Below, one piece after another: positions 9,832 through 20,790 of a DNA stretch of 34,874 nucleotides. The position numbers and the translations under genes were made by a program. Origin of the DNA: Rhypophila decipiens (taxonomy: Eukaryota; Ascomycota; Sordariomycetes; Sordariales; Naviculisporaceae); the NCBI GenBank assembly GCA_033297075.1, contig MU858321.1, forward strand, positions 1 through 34,874. The letters are read 5' to 3'. Positions within the stretch are counted from its first letter, which is position 1, and each line of letters starts with the position of its first letter. The notes below the pieces were generated by a model. That model saw only the letters and a list, made by a program, of their open reading frames with translations. It was not told the DNA's origin and made no database searches.

Positions 9832-11313
9832 ATGTTGACCAGCCCCTTATCCCTCATACTACCCCTGGCGGTAACCCTTCTACCGTCCACCGTAACCGCC
9901 CTAATCGACCCCTCAACCTTCAAGTCCTCGGCGATCCGCACCTCGGATGTAGTCATCATCGGCGGCGGCTCGAGCGGGACCTACGCAGCCGTAGCTCTCA
10001 AACGAGCCGGCAAGAGCATCACCCTGATCGAAAAGGCCTCCCGACTAGGCGGACACGTCGACACCTTCAAAGACCCAGGCACAGGAGCAACCTTTGACTA
10101 CGGCGTCGTGGCCTTTGCCAACCGGTCCACCGTCACAAACTACTTTTCCTCCTTCAACGAAGCCCTAGTCCCCTTTTCCCAATTCAGCTCGGGCCAGACA
10201 AACAACTACGTCAACCTCAACACAAACGGCCAAATCATCAATCCCCTTCCCTCCTCCATCCCGTGGTCAGACCCAGCCGCCGTGTTCGGCGCCATCTTGG
10301 GCTACAGCGCCCAAATCTCGCAATACCCCTTTCTCACCAACGGCTATGACCTGCCCACCACAGTGCCCGAGGACCTCCTCCTCCCCTTTGGCGACTTTTT
10401 GGCAAAGTACAACCTCGGCGCCATAGCCCAGCTAATATTCACCATAACCCAAGGGCTGGGCAACGTCCTCTCGCAAACAACCCTCTACGTATTCAAGAAC
10501 CTGCCCCTAGCAACCCTAAATGCTTTTATCGGCCTCGCCCCGCCCCCTATCACCTCTGCAACGTTCAACACCCAATCCCTCTACGACAAGGCCCTTTCTT
10601 TTCTTTCTCCCCATGTCTTTCTATCTTCCACAATCCTGGCCATCGACCGCTCCAACCCCTTAAACCGCGTGCTAGTAGTCGTATCCACGCCGTCCGGACC
10701 AAAGTTGATAATCGCCAAAAAGCTCCTGTTGGCTATCCAACCCAAGCTCAGCACCCTCCAGACAGAAATCAAACTCCCCCTGGTCCCCGAAGAAACAAAT
10801 CTATTCAGCAAGTTCAACAACACCTACTACTGGAACTTTGTCCTCAAGAATACAAACCTCCCCGCCGCAAATTCCTATTCAAACATCGACCCCTCCACTC
10901 CCTTTGGGCTCCCCATCCTACCCTCAAGCTACGGCTTCACCCCCGTCCCATCCATCCCGCAACCTGGGGGCCAGCCAGCAGCTAATTACACACTATCATG
11001 GTTCTCCTCGCCCTCGTACTTGTCCGATGCCCAGGTCAAGAGTACAACCCTGAACATGGTAAACAAAGTCGTCACGGCAAACGGGTATGCAAAGACAAAG
11101 ACGCCGCAGGTAGTAGGCTTCAACGCGCACAACCCCTTTTGGTTGACGGTTTCCGCTGCGGCGATTAGGGATGGTTTCTATGATAAGTTGAATGGTTTGC
11201 AGGGCAAGAGGAACACTTTCTGGACGGGGGCGACGTTTGTGGGCCATGATAGTTCTGCTATTTGGGAGTGGAGTGAGGCGACGCTTTTGCCGGCTTTGTT
11301 GGCTGCTTTGTAG
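9832..11313 (+). CDS. Secreted FAD-dependent oxidoreductase (amine-oxidase/CpaO-like fold), 493 aa
   Basis: Intronless gene for a predicted secreted flavoprotein. Residues 1-23 form a hydrophobic signal peptide ending near STVTA. The FAD-binding Rossmann motif VVIIGGGSSGTYAA is at about 40-53 (GxGxxG at 44-49), with an acidic residue ending beta-2 (LIEKASRLGGHVDTF). The Rossmann fold plus GGH motif is typical of the NAD(P)-binding_8/flavin amine oxidase superfamily. Fungal homologues are often annotated as FAD oxidoreductase or beta-cyclopiazonate-dehydrogenase-like. The C-terminal segment TGATFVGHDSSAIWEWSEA probably closes the FAD site. Several N-x-S/T sequons fit a glycosylated extracellular enzyme. 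The substrate cannot be read from sequence. No cyclopiazonate-type PKS-NRPS is nearby, so that pathway name should not be transferred. Confidence 0.9.
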   Translation: MLTSPLSLILPLAVTLLPSTVTALIDPSTFKSSAIRTSDVVIIGGGSSGTYAAVALKRAGKSITLIEKASRLGGHVDTFKDPGTGATFDYGVVAFANRSTVTNYFSSFNEALVPFSQFSSGQTNNYVNLNTNGQIINPLPSSIPWSDPAAVFGAILGYSAQISQYPFLTNGYDLPTTVPEDLLLPFGDFLAKYNLGAIAQLIFTITQGLGNVLSQTTLYVFKNLPLATLNAFIGLAPPPITSATFNTQSLYDKALSFLSPHVFLSSTILAIDRSNPLNRVLVVVSTPSGPKLIIAKKLLLAIQPKLSTLQTEIKLPLVPEETNLFSKFNNTYYWNFVLKNTNLPAANSYSNIDPSTPFGLPILPSSYGFTPVPSIPQPGGQPAANYTLSWFSSPSYLSDAQVKSTTLNMVNKVVTANGYAKTKTPQVVGFNAHNPFWLTVSAAAIRDGFYDKLNGLQGKRNTFWTGATFVGHDSSAIWEWSEATLLPALLAAL

Positions 11314-11907
11314 TTTTTTGAATGATTTGTTGGGTACTTATTTATGGTTCATCATCTGGCGGATTGGGTCTATGTGGGGGGCTGATGCCCATGTCCCTGG
11401 GATTTTCTGTTGATTTGACTGTTTCTGTTGTTAGTATGACTTGGAGGGTCCGAGTAAGGTGATGATATGGAAAGGCCAGAGCCAAAAGGAAACTTGAATG
11501 GATTAGAATAGTCTGGATACTATTATGTACGACTATTGTAATGAAATTATGAATCAAAGGAGTTTGTGATTACTGTAGTCTGTGAGACGGCAGCCTTGTA
11601 TTTGACCGGCGACATTATAGAGAAAGAAAGAGACGCTGAACGGAAACTAAGACGAGACATTATGTGCAACGAGCACGTCAAGCTAACCAGGCATTGACAC
11701 GCTGCGGTAACACAGGGGGTTGAGTGGCTTTCTAGTTTTGTGCGTAACCTGCATTATTATGTCATGATATATAAGCTCTATATAAGCTTGGTAGGTATTT
11801 GATCCTCCATCGTTGAAATCCCATCTCAAGCTAAAACTACCTATTCCGTCCTCTTCTTCCCTGTTCTCGATACCACTAGACGTACTTCAACAAGCCAGGC
11901 AAGCCCC
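11314..11907. other. Convergent intergenic region
   Basis: This spacer lies between the 3' ends of the plus-strand FAD oxidoreductase and the minus-strand cysteine-rich protein gene and probably holds both 3' UTRs. No gene or repeat is supported. Confidence 0.45.
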
Positions 11908-12697
11908 CTAAAAGTTCTGCGCACAAGTCGGATCCGTAACAGGAAGCGGATTCAGAACAGCATAATCATCCGACAGCGTGACGCGGACCTTGTGCTGCAG
12001 GGTACACGCGCAGGTGTCGTCGATGTAGGTGATGGCGTCATTGACCTGGGCGTCAGAGGCGAAGGGCCCTGCAGCACCGCAGAAGCTCGACCAGGGCAGG
12101 AAGAAGTAAAAGATGCCGTTGCGGACGATGTAGTCCTTGTCGTTGGCATTCAGAGAATACCACTGGCAGCAGTAATCGAATGCCACCGAGGGGCAGTGCT
12201 ATGTTGGGGGAAGCATCTGTTATTAGTGAACTGATGATGGTGGTTTCGGTACGGCAAAGAAAGGGTGGGGAGAAGGAGGCAAAGTGCATGGAAATTAAAC
12301 ATGCGCAACGTCTCAAACTTACAAAAGCCTCTTGTCCCTGACGGCCATTGATGAAACCGCTATTATAGTTTGGAAACGATTAGCAAAGAGGTCCGGTGTT
12401 TCTCGTCTACGGGCTCAGGGGTCGAACTCACCGGTAGCAGTTATTCTCCCAGCAGTTGGGGTTTTCGGGGACTGGGTTAAGGGGATACCACGGGGCGCAT
12501 GTGTATCCGGCATAGGGGTCAACGCCGCCCTCGGTGATGCGCTTGCCGAACTTGTCGCCAATGCTGCGCTTGGTGGGTGCGTCGTAGGTGATGATATCCG
12601 GGACGTCAGCTGCCAGCTGGATGGTGTTGGCGAGGACACCGGGGGCAGCAACGACCACAGCCGCGACTGTGGTGAGGAGAGCGTTCAAGGAGACCAT
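11908..12697 (-). CDS. Small secreted cysteine-rich protein with dibasic propeptide sites, effector candidate
   Basis: Predicted 197-residue secreted protein. The exons are 12697-12432, 12359-12323 (only 37 nt) and 12198-11908, with introns of 72 bp (GTGAGT...TAG) and 124 bp (GTAAGT...TAG); the frame closes exactly. A signal peptide covers residues 1-23 (cut near VLANT). Lys-Arg pairs at 43-44 and 52-53 are Kex2-type sites, so mature protein would start near residue 54. The predicted mature part has ten cysteines (67, 82, 87, 103, 111, 112, 141, 164, 166, 193), an even number that fits up to five disulfides, and is rich in Trp, Tyr and Phe. No family is recognised. Secretion, small size, Cys content and proprotein processing fit an apoplastic effector or secreted antimicrobial-type protein, but this is inference. 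Confidence 0.8.
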
Positions 12698-12774
12698 GAT
12701 GATGTGTGTTTGAGATGTTGCTGTGGGTTTGGGACTTGAGGACGAGGATGAGGATATTGCGAGACTCTCTCTCG

Positions 12775-12782
12775 ATTATATA
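12775..12782 (-). promoter_or_regulatory. TATA-box candidate of the cysteine-rich protein gene
   Basis: On the minus strand the sequence reads TATATAAT, 78 bp upstream of the ATG at 12697. This spacing allows a start site about 30 bp downstream and a short 5' UTR. A strong TATA element would fit an inducible gene. Confidence 0.5.
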
Positions 12783-14287
12783 GATGGCATCTTGAGATTA
12801 GAATGCCTCTTCAGTCCATGACTCCATCTTCCTCATTGTTCATGTCTGACCTGCGGGCTGGCATGCTCGAGCTGAACTTGACCCGTAGACATGGGCTGCT
12901 GTCCAAGTGAAATTTGGTTTGGTGTCCGAGTCTGTCCAGGAATCTGGGCCATTTTCCATCGCAGTCGAATAGCAAGCACATGATGAGATGCAGCCTGCAG
13001 TTCTCATGTATTGAGTCTGGAAAGCGAATATCCAGCTACCATGCTGGCGGTAAGGCGTCAACTACGTTCAGCAAGTGTCACTGTCGTCGCGGCATCTGAG
13101 GCCATATCCAGCATAGCTGCTCTGCTGTGGTTGGTCCAGTCAAGCAATAAATGACCCAGACCCGGCGACCTTTAGCTTGGCGGAAGTCCAGGGCATGTCG
13201 ACCCAACGAGTTGTCCAAAGAGGGCGAATGATGGATATAGGGCTGGCTGAGGGGCCGGCCAAACTATCCCAACGTGGTCGAGGGCTTACCGCCGGGCAGG
13301 ATCGTGCATCGACTCTTGGATGCCAAAGTGTAGATCTGCTCGCCGGCTCGATACTAGTTGAAGGACGGATTCCGGAAGGGGCTAACTGAGAACTTTGGTA
13401 GTGGCTGTCTTGTGCCTCCTTCCCGTATGTTCTCCAGGTTGGTCGGCCCAAACCGCCACGTCGGGTATACCCCGGACAGGATTGATCCAAGACAGAAGGT
13501 GCATAGGGGACCATTCTGTTCCTGGATTCCCTCTCTGACATTGCATATTGTGGCGTTCAGGTAGAGGTCGGTTACACACACCGCTTGTTAGCGGCGAAGC
13601 CATGTACTGCATTACTCCATGTATCGTTTTTGTCTCCGGTCTGGATGTTTGCTCATATCAACACGCCGTCCTGCTCAGGCGGCCCAGGACGGCGGCGGGA
13701 GAAAACAATATGCATCACCCTCAGGAATTTCGGTGTCCTCCGTTGGGGGGTTGGTAGCTTACCGCCTTGTCCTGCGTGCTCGAGTCTCGAGATGGTTGCT
13801 CGCTTGCCCAAGTGGCGTTTCTCGAACGTCAAGGGGAATAGTAATCCAGGGTCCTACTTCTTTCTCGTTTTTCCTGTGACTCTCCAGTCTCCATTGAGGG
13901 TGTGTGGCGGTCAGCTGAGGGCTGAGGCGTGCTGACGTACATAGCTCAGGAATTAACAGCATGTGCACAAATCATGTAATAAAGTCCAGCTCGTGATTTG
14001 TGCAACGTGGGGACCTGAGGACCTAGTATTTCATCCGAATCCTTCTTGACACTGTGTCGATGCAGCCTGGACGAAGACAGAAGTCGGGCTACAGCAGGTC
14101 GAGACCCGAGTCCTGGAGCAACTATTGACTTGGCACATAAGGATTGGCTCATGTGAGGCCTGGCCGCAGTTCAGCAGATGTCGGACATTTCTGCGCATTC
14201 AGTCTAGTACCAGTAAGCAGAGGTGCATATTGGATAAATCCAATATGGTCACATGCGCAGGGCGTAATAATGACCCACAGTCAACTC
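12783..14287. other. About 1.5 kb without a supported gene
   Basis: The region lies between the cysteine-rich protein promoter and the 3' end of the GH3 gene. Open frames such as the minus-strand one at 13140-13541 have no signal peptide, domain or spliced continuation, and are rejected. No repeats or RNA genes were recognised. Confidence 0.4.
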
Positions 14288-16815
14288 CTAGTTCTTGGGC
14301 TGAGGAAACCTCTCGAGCATCTCCTCCCCGTCAATCTGAAACTCCAATGTCTTCGCTGTCCCTTCATCCAGCCCTTCAACGCCCAAAACAAATTCATACT
14401 TCCCCCCATAGAGAAGCAAATCGCCCATCTCATTGCGTCTCGCCAACTCTCCCAATTTCACCTCAATAGCAGCCTCTCTCGTCTCGCCAGGTTTGATCGC
14501 CCTCAACCGCTTGTATCCAACCAAGGTCTTGATAGGATATGGCTTTGGCCCAAATTCTCCTCGCAAGAACAACAACGCCACGTAGTCGCTCATTGTCTTG
14601 CCCGTGTTTGTGATACTAACCGGTACAGTCGTAAAGACACACAAATCGGGCTTCTCCTTGTTTGCACAACTGGCAAGTACCTCCTTAGACGAGGTGCTTG
14701 ACAAGTTGGTTGGGTTTGTCTTGGAAATGCCCACAGAAAAGCTCGTGTAATGCTGCCCATGCCCAAAAGGCAACACAGCGTCATCATACCACCTGTACGT
14801 GCGTCCAGGACTTGCCCCGGTAATAGGCCGCAAAGCCATCTCCGTAAGCGGTACCTGGTCGACATACTCAGCCGGGTACTGCGTGACAGCTAACCGACCT
14901 GCTGGGGCGGTCCGTCCAGTGAGTATGTCAAACAGCGCCAAACCACCTGCTTGTCCGGGGTACCCCATCCAAAGCACCGCTGAGATGTTCGGGTTAGCAA
15001 GTAACGGACTATCATCGACTTGATCGCCTAGCTGGGCTACAATTACTGGTTTGCCCAGCGAAGCAAGTGTCTCGATATGAGAGAGTTGGGATGCAGGCCA
15101 GGCGATGCTCTCGCGGTCTTTATCCTCTGAAGCAATGGACATGTCCGTGCCGCCGCAGTAGATGATTATATCGGCCTTGGCAGCTGCTGAGAGTGAAGAA
15201 TTGGTCCAGCTATCGTTGACGCCGCCTGGTTGAGCGACGGGTCCAGGGGCGGGGTAGTAAGTGATGTTGTAGAGTATGGCGGCTGCTTCGGGGGTGATTA
15301 GGAAGGGCGGGATTCCGCTGTAGGGGCCGAGCATCTTGGAGCCGGTGGCCCAGCCTGCCCAGTGGCCAACTAGGGCGATGGACTTGTTGCCGGTCAGGGA
15401 GATGGGGAGGGTCGAGTTGATGTTCTTGAGGAGCACGGCGCCGTCAGTTGCTGTCTGAAGAGCGAGGACCTGGTGTTCTGGTGTGTTGACGTCTGACCAG
15501 CCTATGGACCCATAGGGGTGCGAGGACTGGGGATCAAAGTAGCCTGCGCGAATGAGGCCCTCGTAGAGACGGCGCAGTGCCGTGTCAATGGTGGCTTCGG
15601 AGAGGAGGGTCTGGTTATAGGCGCCGATCACGTCGGTGAATGGCGGCCAGCCGGGCACTTCGCACACTGTGTCGGTTCCTGAGGTGTAGGCTACCGCTGC
15701 GGCTTCGGCGGGGGTCGAGCTGTAGTTGTGTTCATCGGGGAGGAAGTCCTGTGTGGTACGGCATGCTATTGTTAAAGGATGAACAAGGTTCATAGCTGGA
15801 ATGGGACTGACCTTGATGGCATTACAATCACTGGTGATGAAATTGTTATGTTCGGTCCAGCCCCAGTGCTCGCGGAGAATATCGTTCATCAGGTAGGTAT
15901 TGGCACAGGCCGGTGTTCCGTTGAGGGCGTTATATGAGCACATGATGGAACCGGCTTTCGAGTCTCGCGCACATTGCTGAAAAGGAGGCAGATAGTACTC
16001 TGTGAGGTCTTGCATGGAGACAATGGCGTTGAAGGCATATCGCACCACGCCCTTCCATCTCTCTAGGTCGTAGGCAGCATAGTGCTTGCACGTAGCAATC
16101 ACCTTTCTGATGGCTTGATTTCCTTCCAGACCAGCTACGATGGCAGCGGTGTAGCCTTTGACCCGAAAGGGGTCCTCGCCTGGGGTCTTTATATGGTCAG
16201 TATGTTCATATGGACTGCGACTCCTGAACAGCATGGCATACCTCGGCTCCTCTCCCCCATCTTGGATCTTTATACGGGTTGATATTCGGCGTCCAAAACT
16301 CCAGTCCTGCACGGCCAGCGTTGATGAAGGCACGCGCTTCGGTGCTAATGGCCTCTCCGACCTTGAGCACCAGCTCGTCGTCAAAGGCAGAAGCTAGAGT
16401 GATTGCATTGGCGAACGACGTGGCGTAACCAAATGTGGTACCGTTTCTGTTGAAGGAGACGCCCGGAGATGCAGCAACACCATGAAGGCCCTCGTTCCAC
16501 CATTGATAGGACGGCAGACCGAGTCTTGGGGCACCTTTACTGTTGCTAAATGTGTCGCTTGTGTCAACAGCGTCCGTATTTGAAACAGTTCAAGTTCTGA
16601 ACAGAGACATACTCGACAAGATTTGCCAGCTTCTCATTGGCCGTCATGGCCTTTACGAGGGCAGCTGCGCGGTCGGATGGAGACGCCTTGGTGTCGCAGA
16701 CTGTGTTCCCGGCCAAAGGGCCATTGACACAGTCGGGAAAGGTGAACCCATTTGCGCCCTGGGTGCCGAAAAGGGGGCCAGTGAGGCCGGCAAGCAGTGT
16801 TCGTGACAATTTCAT
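14288..16815 (-). CDS. Secreted GH3 beta-xylosidase/beta-glucosidase, four exons
   Basis: Glycoside hydrolase family 3 protein of about 784 residues, the usual length for fungal beta-xylosidases. The exons are 16815-16613, 16557-16242, 16186-15812 and 15748-14288; the introns are 55, 55 and 63 bp, all GT-AG with exact frame. A signal peptide spans about residues 1-23. The GH3 N-domain carries YQWWNEGLHG, the FWTPNINPYKDPRWGRG segment, TPGEDP, CKHYAAYD and MCSYNALNG. The candidate nucleophile Asp is ~293 in TSDCNAI. The GH3 C-domain has VALVGHWAG-like sequence and the SEDKDR segment, where the general acid/base Glu is expected. A C-terminal Fn3-like domain ends the protein. It probably removes xylose or related sugars from the ends of plant cell-wall oligosaccharides outside the cell. 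Exact sugar specificity cannot be told from sequence alone. Confidence 0.93.
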
Positions 16816-17496
16816 CCTCACTTAGGTCTTCAGGATCCACTGTATGACAGTTGGTCTCCCGATTGCTTCAACTCGAGGTCGTCCATCCATAAGTACCTGG
16901 CCGAACGGAAATAAAACCAACATGCGCATATTTCCAACCTGCTCATCCATGTTGTAGCACTGCCGCTCTCGTCTAGTGTAGTTAATATCATCCTGCCCCT
17001 CTACGCCCTGACGTCGACTTATACACTTGCACAGCTTGATATGCCCGGGGACCTTTAACCCGATTCAATCAGCCACTCCCGTCATTCTCTGCTGAATGGT
17101 GGTTACATTTAGAGTCCGCCCCAAGACGGCTCCCCTTTACCGCCTAATTTATCCCATTGGGGCGGCATTGGCGGCGGCTTCTGGTTGCGGCGTTTGCGGA
17201 AAATCCATGTCAAAACCTGCAAGTCCCGCCCTCAATATCGGGCATAGAAAACCGCCATGTCCCTCTCGACGAAGTGGCGCGTCAGTATCACGGGCCGACT
17301 ATCAAAGCCTGCGGTGACTGCACAGAACGTGGTATCTTGAATTCTTTGTAAAAAGCACCACAACAATGCCGTGCGGACCGACATGCATCGTTTCTAACCG
17401 TGTGTCTTCCAACCCAGAAAGGTGACGTGAGCTCATAGTAAATAGCCCCGCACAACATATACACTGCGAATCCGGCCCAAGAGACCATCGAGCTGG
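16816..17496. promoter_or_regulatory. GH3 promoter and RNA-binding-protein 3' region
   Basis: The two flanking minus-strand genes are tandem, so this 680 bp spacer holds the GH3 promoter and the 3' end of the RRM protein gene. A CCGGGG at 17045-17050 matches the CreA consensus SYGGRG (carbon catabolite repression), which would be sensible for a cell-wall glycosidase. The motif is short and frequent by chance. I saw no XlnR-type GGCTAA site. Confidence 0.35.
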
Positions 17497-18552
17497 TTAG
17501 TTTCCCCTCCTCCAGGTACCTCGCTCCATGATGGCTTTTTGCCGGGCCTCTCTCTCTTCTCTGTCCTCCTGCCTATTGGCACCTTTCGTGGGTGTCTCAT
17601 CACCATCCGATCTCTGACGGTCGTTGAAACGCGGCCGCCTGTTCTCGTCATACCGACGGGGAGAATCAGTATTGGACGACGGGCCGTCACCGTTCTCATT
17701 GTCGCCCCTGGCAGGCGTCTTTCCTCTCGCAACATTGACACGCAAGAACCCGCCCGGTACTGGCAGCCCGTTGGTGGCGGCCGCGGCCCGCTGGGCTTCC
17801 TCCTCGGAGCTAAAATCAATGAAGCAGTAGTGGTGGTTGCCCGGCTTAAGCCTGGTGGCTGGGTGTGGTGTTATGCGCTTGCCAATCGCCACACTTGTTC
17901 AAGTCAGTTTGGAGATCCATTGTTCTGCCAGGAACGAGGAAACTTACACATCAAACTCGGCAAAGATCTCACGCATCTCGACGTCGTTTGTCTCCTGGTC
18001 AATCATCTTGCCCAGGCCACCGACATAGAGCCTCTTGCCATCCCCCATCTCGCCATTCTTCATCTCGCTGAGATGCTTGATGGCACCGTACGGCCCCTGC
18101 TCGGTCTGGGAGGCAGGAGCTGGTGATCGGTCTGACCGCTCCCCGTTCCAGTCGCCCCAGCGCTGAAAGGTCGGCTTGTTGGTGGAAGGAGACGATGAGC
18201 CCCAAGTGCCAGCGTTGCCCGAGCGAGCCTCTCGTCTAGGAGAATCGGCTCCAGTAGTCCGCGTGTTGGACTTGGGATGGCAGGGACCAAGCTTTACGGG
18301 CCTGTCAAAGACAGTCATGCCTTGGAGCTCGGTGAGGGCGCGATCGGCTTCATCCTTGGTAAGAAACTCGACGAAGCAGTAGCCGGGGTTCCGGCCGCTG
18401 ATGGGGTCGACCGAGATGTGAATCTTGTCGTACTGGTATCCCGTCTGCTCAAGTACCTGCTCCACGTCGCCGGGTTTGACACTGTAGAGGAGATTGCCCA
18501 TGTAGAGGCGTCTACCCTCGGCAGCGGCGTCTGATGATCTGGGGGAGTCCAT
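17497..18552 (-). CDS. RNA-binding protein with two RRM domains, two exons
   Basis: Predicted 333-residue protein. The exons are 18552-17948 and 17893-17497, with a 54 bp intron (GTAAGT...AAG) that interrupts the second RRM in frame. RRM1 is at about residues 14-92, with RNP2 LYMGNL and RNP1 RNPGYCFVEF (~54-63). A Ser/Thr/Pro/Arg-rich linker follows, then RRM2 at about 172-255 with RNP2 LYVGGL (~175-180) and RNP1 GNHHYCFIDF (~220-229). The tail is rich in Arg, Asp and Glu. The aromatic residues of both RNP1 motifs needed for RNA stacking are present. No transit or signal peptide is seen, so it is nuclear or cytosolic. The target RNA is unknown. An upstream in-frame Met at 18633 lies in hydrophobic, non-family-like sequence and is not used. 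Confidence 0.88.
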
Positions 18553-19541
18553 ATTTCTGGTTTTTGAGTTTATATATATGGAGTACGTAGGAAGTTTTAA
18601 AAACAAAAAAAAAAGTGACGATAAATCGGACAAAGTCTTATTCGAGAAAATGCGGGGGAGGGGGAAAAAGATGGAAAGTAAGATGCTTCTTTCAATGCCG
18701 GGCCGGTCTTGAACTTTGTTGACCGCTCAGAGTCAAAATGCAGTGTTTGACTTTTCGCTCTCCCGGGTTGGGTCAGGAACAGCGGAGTCGTCAGGAGGCA
18801 AGCCCTTGCGTGCACAAAAAAAGTCCCCACACAGATGAAAATCTGGATAAGCCCCTTTTGCCCTTGCCGTTTTGGGAAAGGTCGCACAGGGGCTTGGTGG
18901 GAGCCAAGGAAAGTCTAGATCCCCACAGGTCCCTGAAAGTCCCACTCACCAGGGCAGCACTGTCAGGGACTGTCAACACTTGTGCGACCGCTCAGTTGTG
19001 ACCCCAGGTCAAACCATTTGATGACATCAGCGCTGGTTTGTCCCTGCGGCTTCACTGTGTAGATGGTTGTCTCAAATGTTCCTGAACGTCAAGTATAAAT
19101 CTCTTATTCGAGTTTATTTCCATGTCGTGTAGGTCAAGAATTGGCACAGTGGCAATTGACAGTTCAGACTAACTTAAAGTTCAATTCTACCAAAATCTTC
19201 GAGGATCTGTTGTTCGGTCAGCGGCCAGTGCGAACTGTAATTACCGTACACTGGGAGGTGCACTTACACAGGAAATACCAAGCTGGAATCATCCAGAACC
19301 AGAATCCCATCTTGCCTTCATCCCAAAGTTAAAACCAGGATTATCAACCACGCAACCTGAACCCCTCTGTTACTCTGCTTTCTCCGTCCATATTTCATCC
19401 AGCTATCACCACCCTTGAAGCACACTTCTCGCGAAAAGAAAAGACAATGCAATATTTCCAGCCTAGGCCTCCCTCATCATTTCCTAGTATCGCCAGCCAC
19501 AGCGCTCCTAGCTATTCAACGTCCGATCTTCGTCTCTCAAG
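18553..19541. promoter_or_regulatory. Divergent intergenic region, RRM protein and CxxC protein
   Basis: About 990 bp between divergent start codons must hold both promoters. A TATATATAAA-like tract on the minus strand lies only ~20-30 bp upstream of the RRM start codon. GACCGCTCAG occurs twice (18721-18730 and about 18983-18992), and several CCCCT/AGGGG stress-element-like pentamers are present around 18850-18895. None is diagnostic. Confidence 0.35.
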
Positions 19542-20423
19542 ATGTTCTCATCCACGCAATCAAGGACATTGTTCACCATAACCGGATCGATGACCTCCTC
19601 GGCCAAGATAATCGATCCGGCAGCGGTTCCTTATTACTGGCACCATGAATGTTTGAACAGCACACAAGTCTACACGCTCCTCGAGGAGGGCACCATACCT
19701 GCAGACCTCCAGACATACTCGTCGCCCAGTTCATCCTCGTCTTCCTTTTCCTCCCCATTATCGATGCCATCCCCAAGCTCGCCCCAAGTTCAAAACACCA
19801 ACAACACCAACAGCTGGACCCTCCGACCCTGCGACAAGTGCGGATACACCCCACGGTACAACACCATCTTGACCAACGAGTCCCACCAGCCCGTCGAGAC
19901 CCTGACAGGCAGGAACCTCCTTGCCGACCGTTTCGTGCAGTACATTGTCCGATGTGGTTACTGCCGCCAGACGACCAAGAATTATCTGCCCGCCCATTCC
20001 ATGTACAACAAGCAAGCTGTCGACTTGATTTTCCTTGGAGACGAGCAGTGTAATAACTGCTGGCATTATCATATCAAGAACAGTGACCATCTTGGGGGCC
20101 TCGACAGCGGCTATCCTGACAACGGCAGACCATCATCAGCAGAGTTAACATGCCGAAGCTGTACCATCGTGAATCCCTTTGGCGAGGACTTTATGATGTT
20201 CCTCGGCCATGGTGCGATTGTTGGAGGTCCCTTGCATCGGCATCTGGTAGCGACCAAGATGGAGCTCGAGATTCACTCGATGCAACACAATACAAATCAG
20301 GGGATTCGGGGGGGCGGAAGTGACACCAGCGGTGCTGCTGTTGGAGGCAAGAAGAGGAAGACCGAGTTGGCTGGGTTAGAACAGGGCGTGGAAGAGAAAC
20401 CCTTGAGGAGAGGGAGCAGTTGA
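19542..20423 (+). CDS. Putative zinc-binding protein with four CxxC motifs, 293 aa
   Basis: Single-exon gene with no family I can name. Four CxxC pairs lie at residues 97/100 (CDKC), 138/141 (CGYC), 170/173 (CNNC) and 204/207 (CRSC). They are spaced so that they could form two zinc-ribbon-like sites. A poly-Ser/Pro linker occupies about 60-85. The C-terminus carries a basic KKRK cluster (~267-270) that could be a nuclear localisation signal. There is no signal peptide or membrane segment. An alternative start at 19590 would remove 16 residues without affecting the Cys pairs. A role in nucleic-acid or protein binding is inference only. The gene is divergent from the RRM protein gene. Confidence 0.72.
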   Translation: MFSSTQSRTLFTITGSMTSSAKIIDPAAVPYYWHHECLNSTQVYTLLEEGTIPADLQTYSSPSSSSSSFSSPLSMPSPSSPQVQNTNNTNSWTLRPCDKCGYTPRYNTILTNESHQPVETLTGRNLLADRFVQYIVRCGYCRQTTKNYLPAHSMYNKQAVDLIFLGDEQCNNCWHYHIKNSDHLGGLDSGYPDNGRPSSAELTCRSCTIVNPFGEDFMMFLGHGAIVGGPLHRHLVATKMELEIHSMQHNTNQGIRGGGSDTSGAAVGGKKRKTELAGLEQGVEEKPLRRGSS

Positions 20424-20790
20424 AGCAACTGTCTTTACCGGATGAGCCTTGGTGATTTGATCCCACCGAGGAGATCCCAAGATTCATTCGCTGCTTATAT
20501 TCACCAACTTGATGCGAATGATGCGATAAAGGTTGCAAAAAACTTGCAATCGCACGAAGACGCGGCATTACCCAAAACCAAAGCCGCAAAAAGCCAGAGA
20601 TGGCGAAACAAAACCACGAGAACCCAGCCACGATCATTTGCAATCGATGTCGTTTGGGTAAGAGCGATCGTCACATACAACGCGAACGACGACCCTAAAT
20701 TCACTTGTTTGATTCAACACTGTACACAACGACCCTACCTTCCAGCCGCATGATGCACCATACAAGCCATATATGCACAAACTCGGGCAC
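20424..20790. other. Convergent intergenic region
   Basis: This spacer between the CxxC protein (plus) and the RraA-like protein (minus) probably holds both 3' UTRs. No gene is supported. Confidence 0.4.

Noticed and set aside
13140..13541. Minus-strand open frame of 133 codons
   Set aside because: The composition looks like random GC-rich translation and it has no recognisable features.
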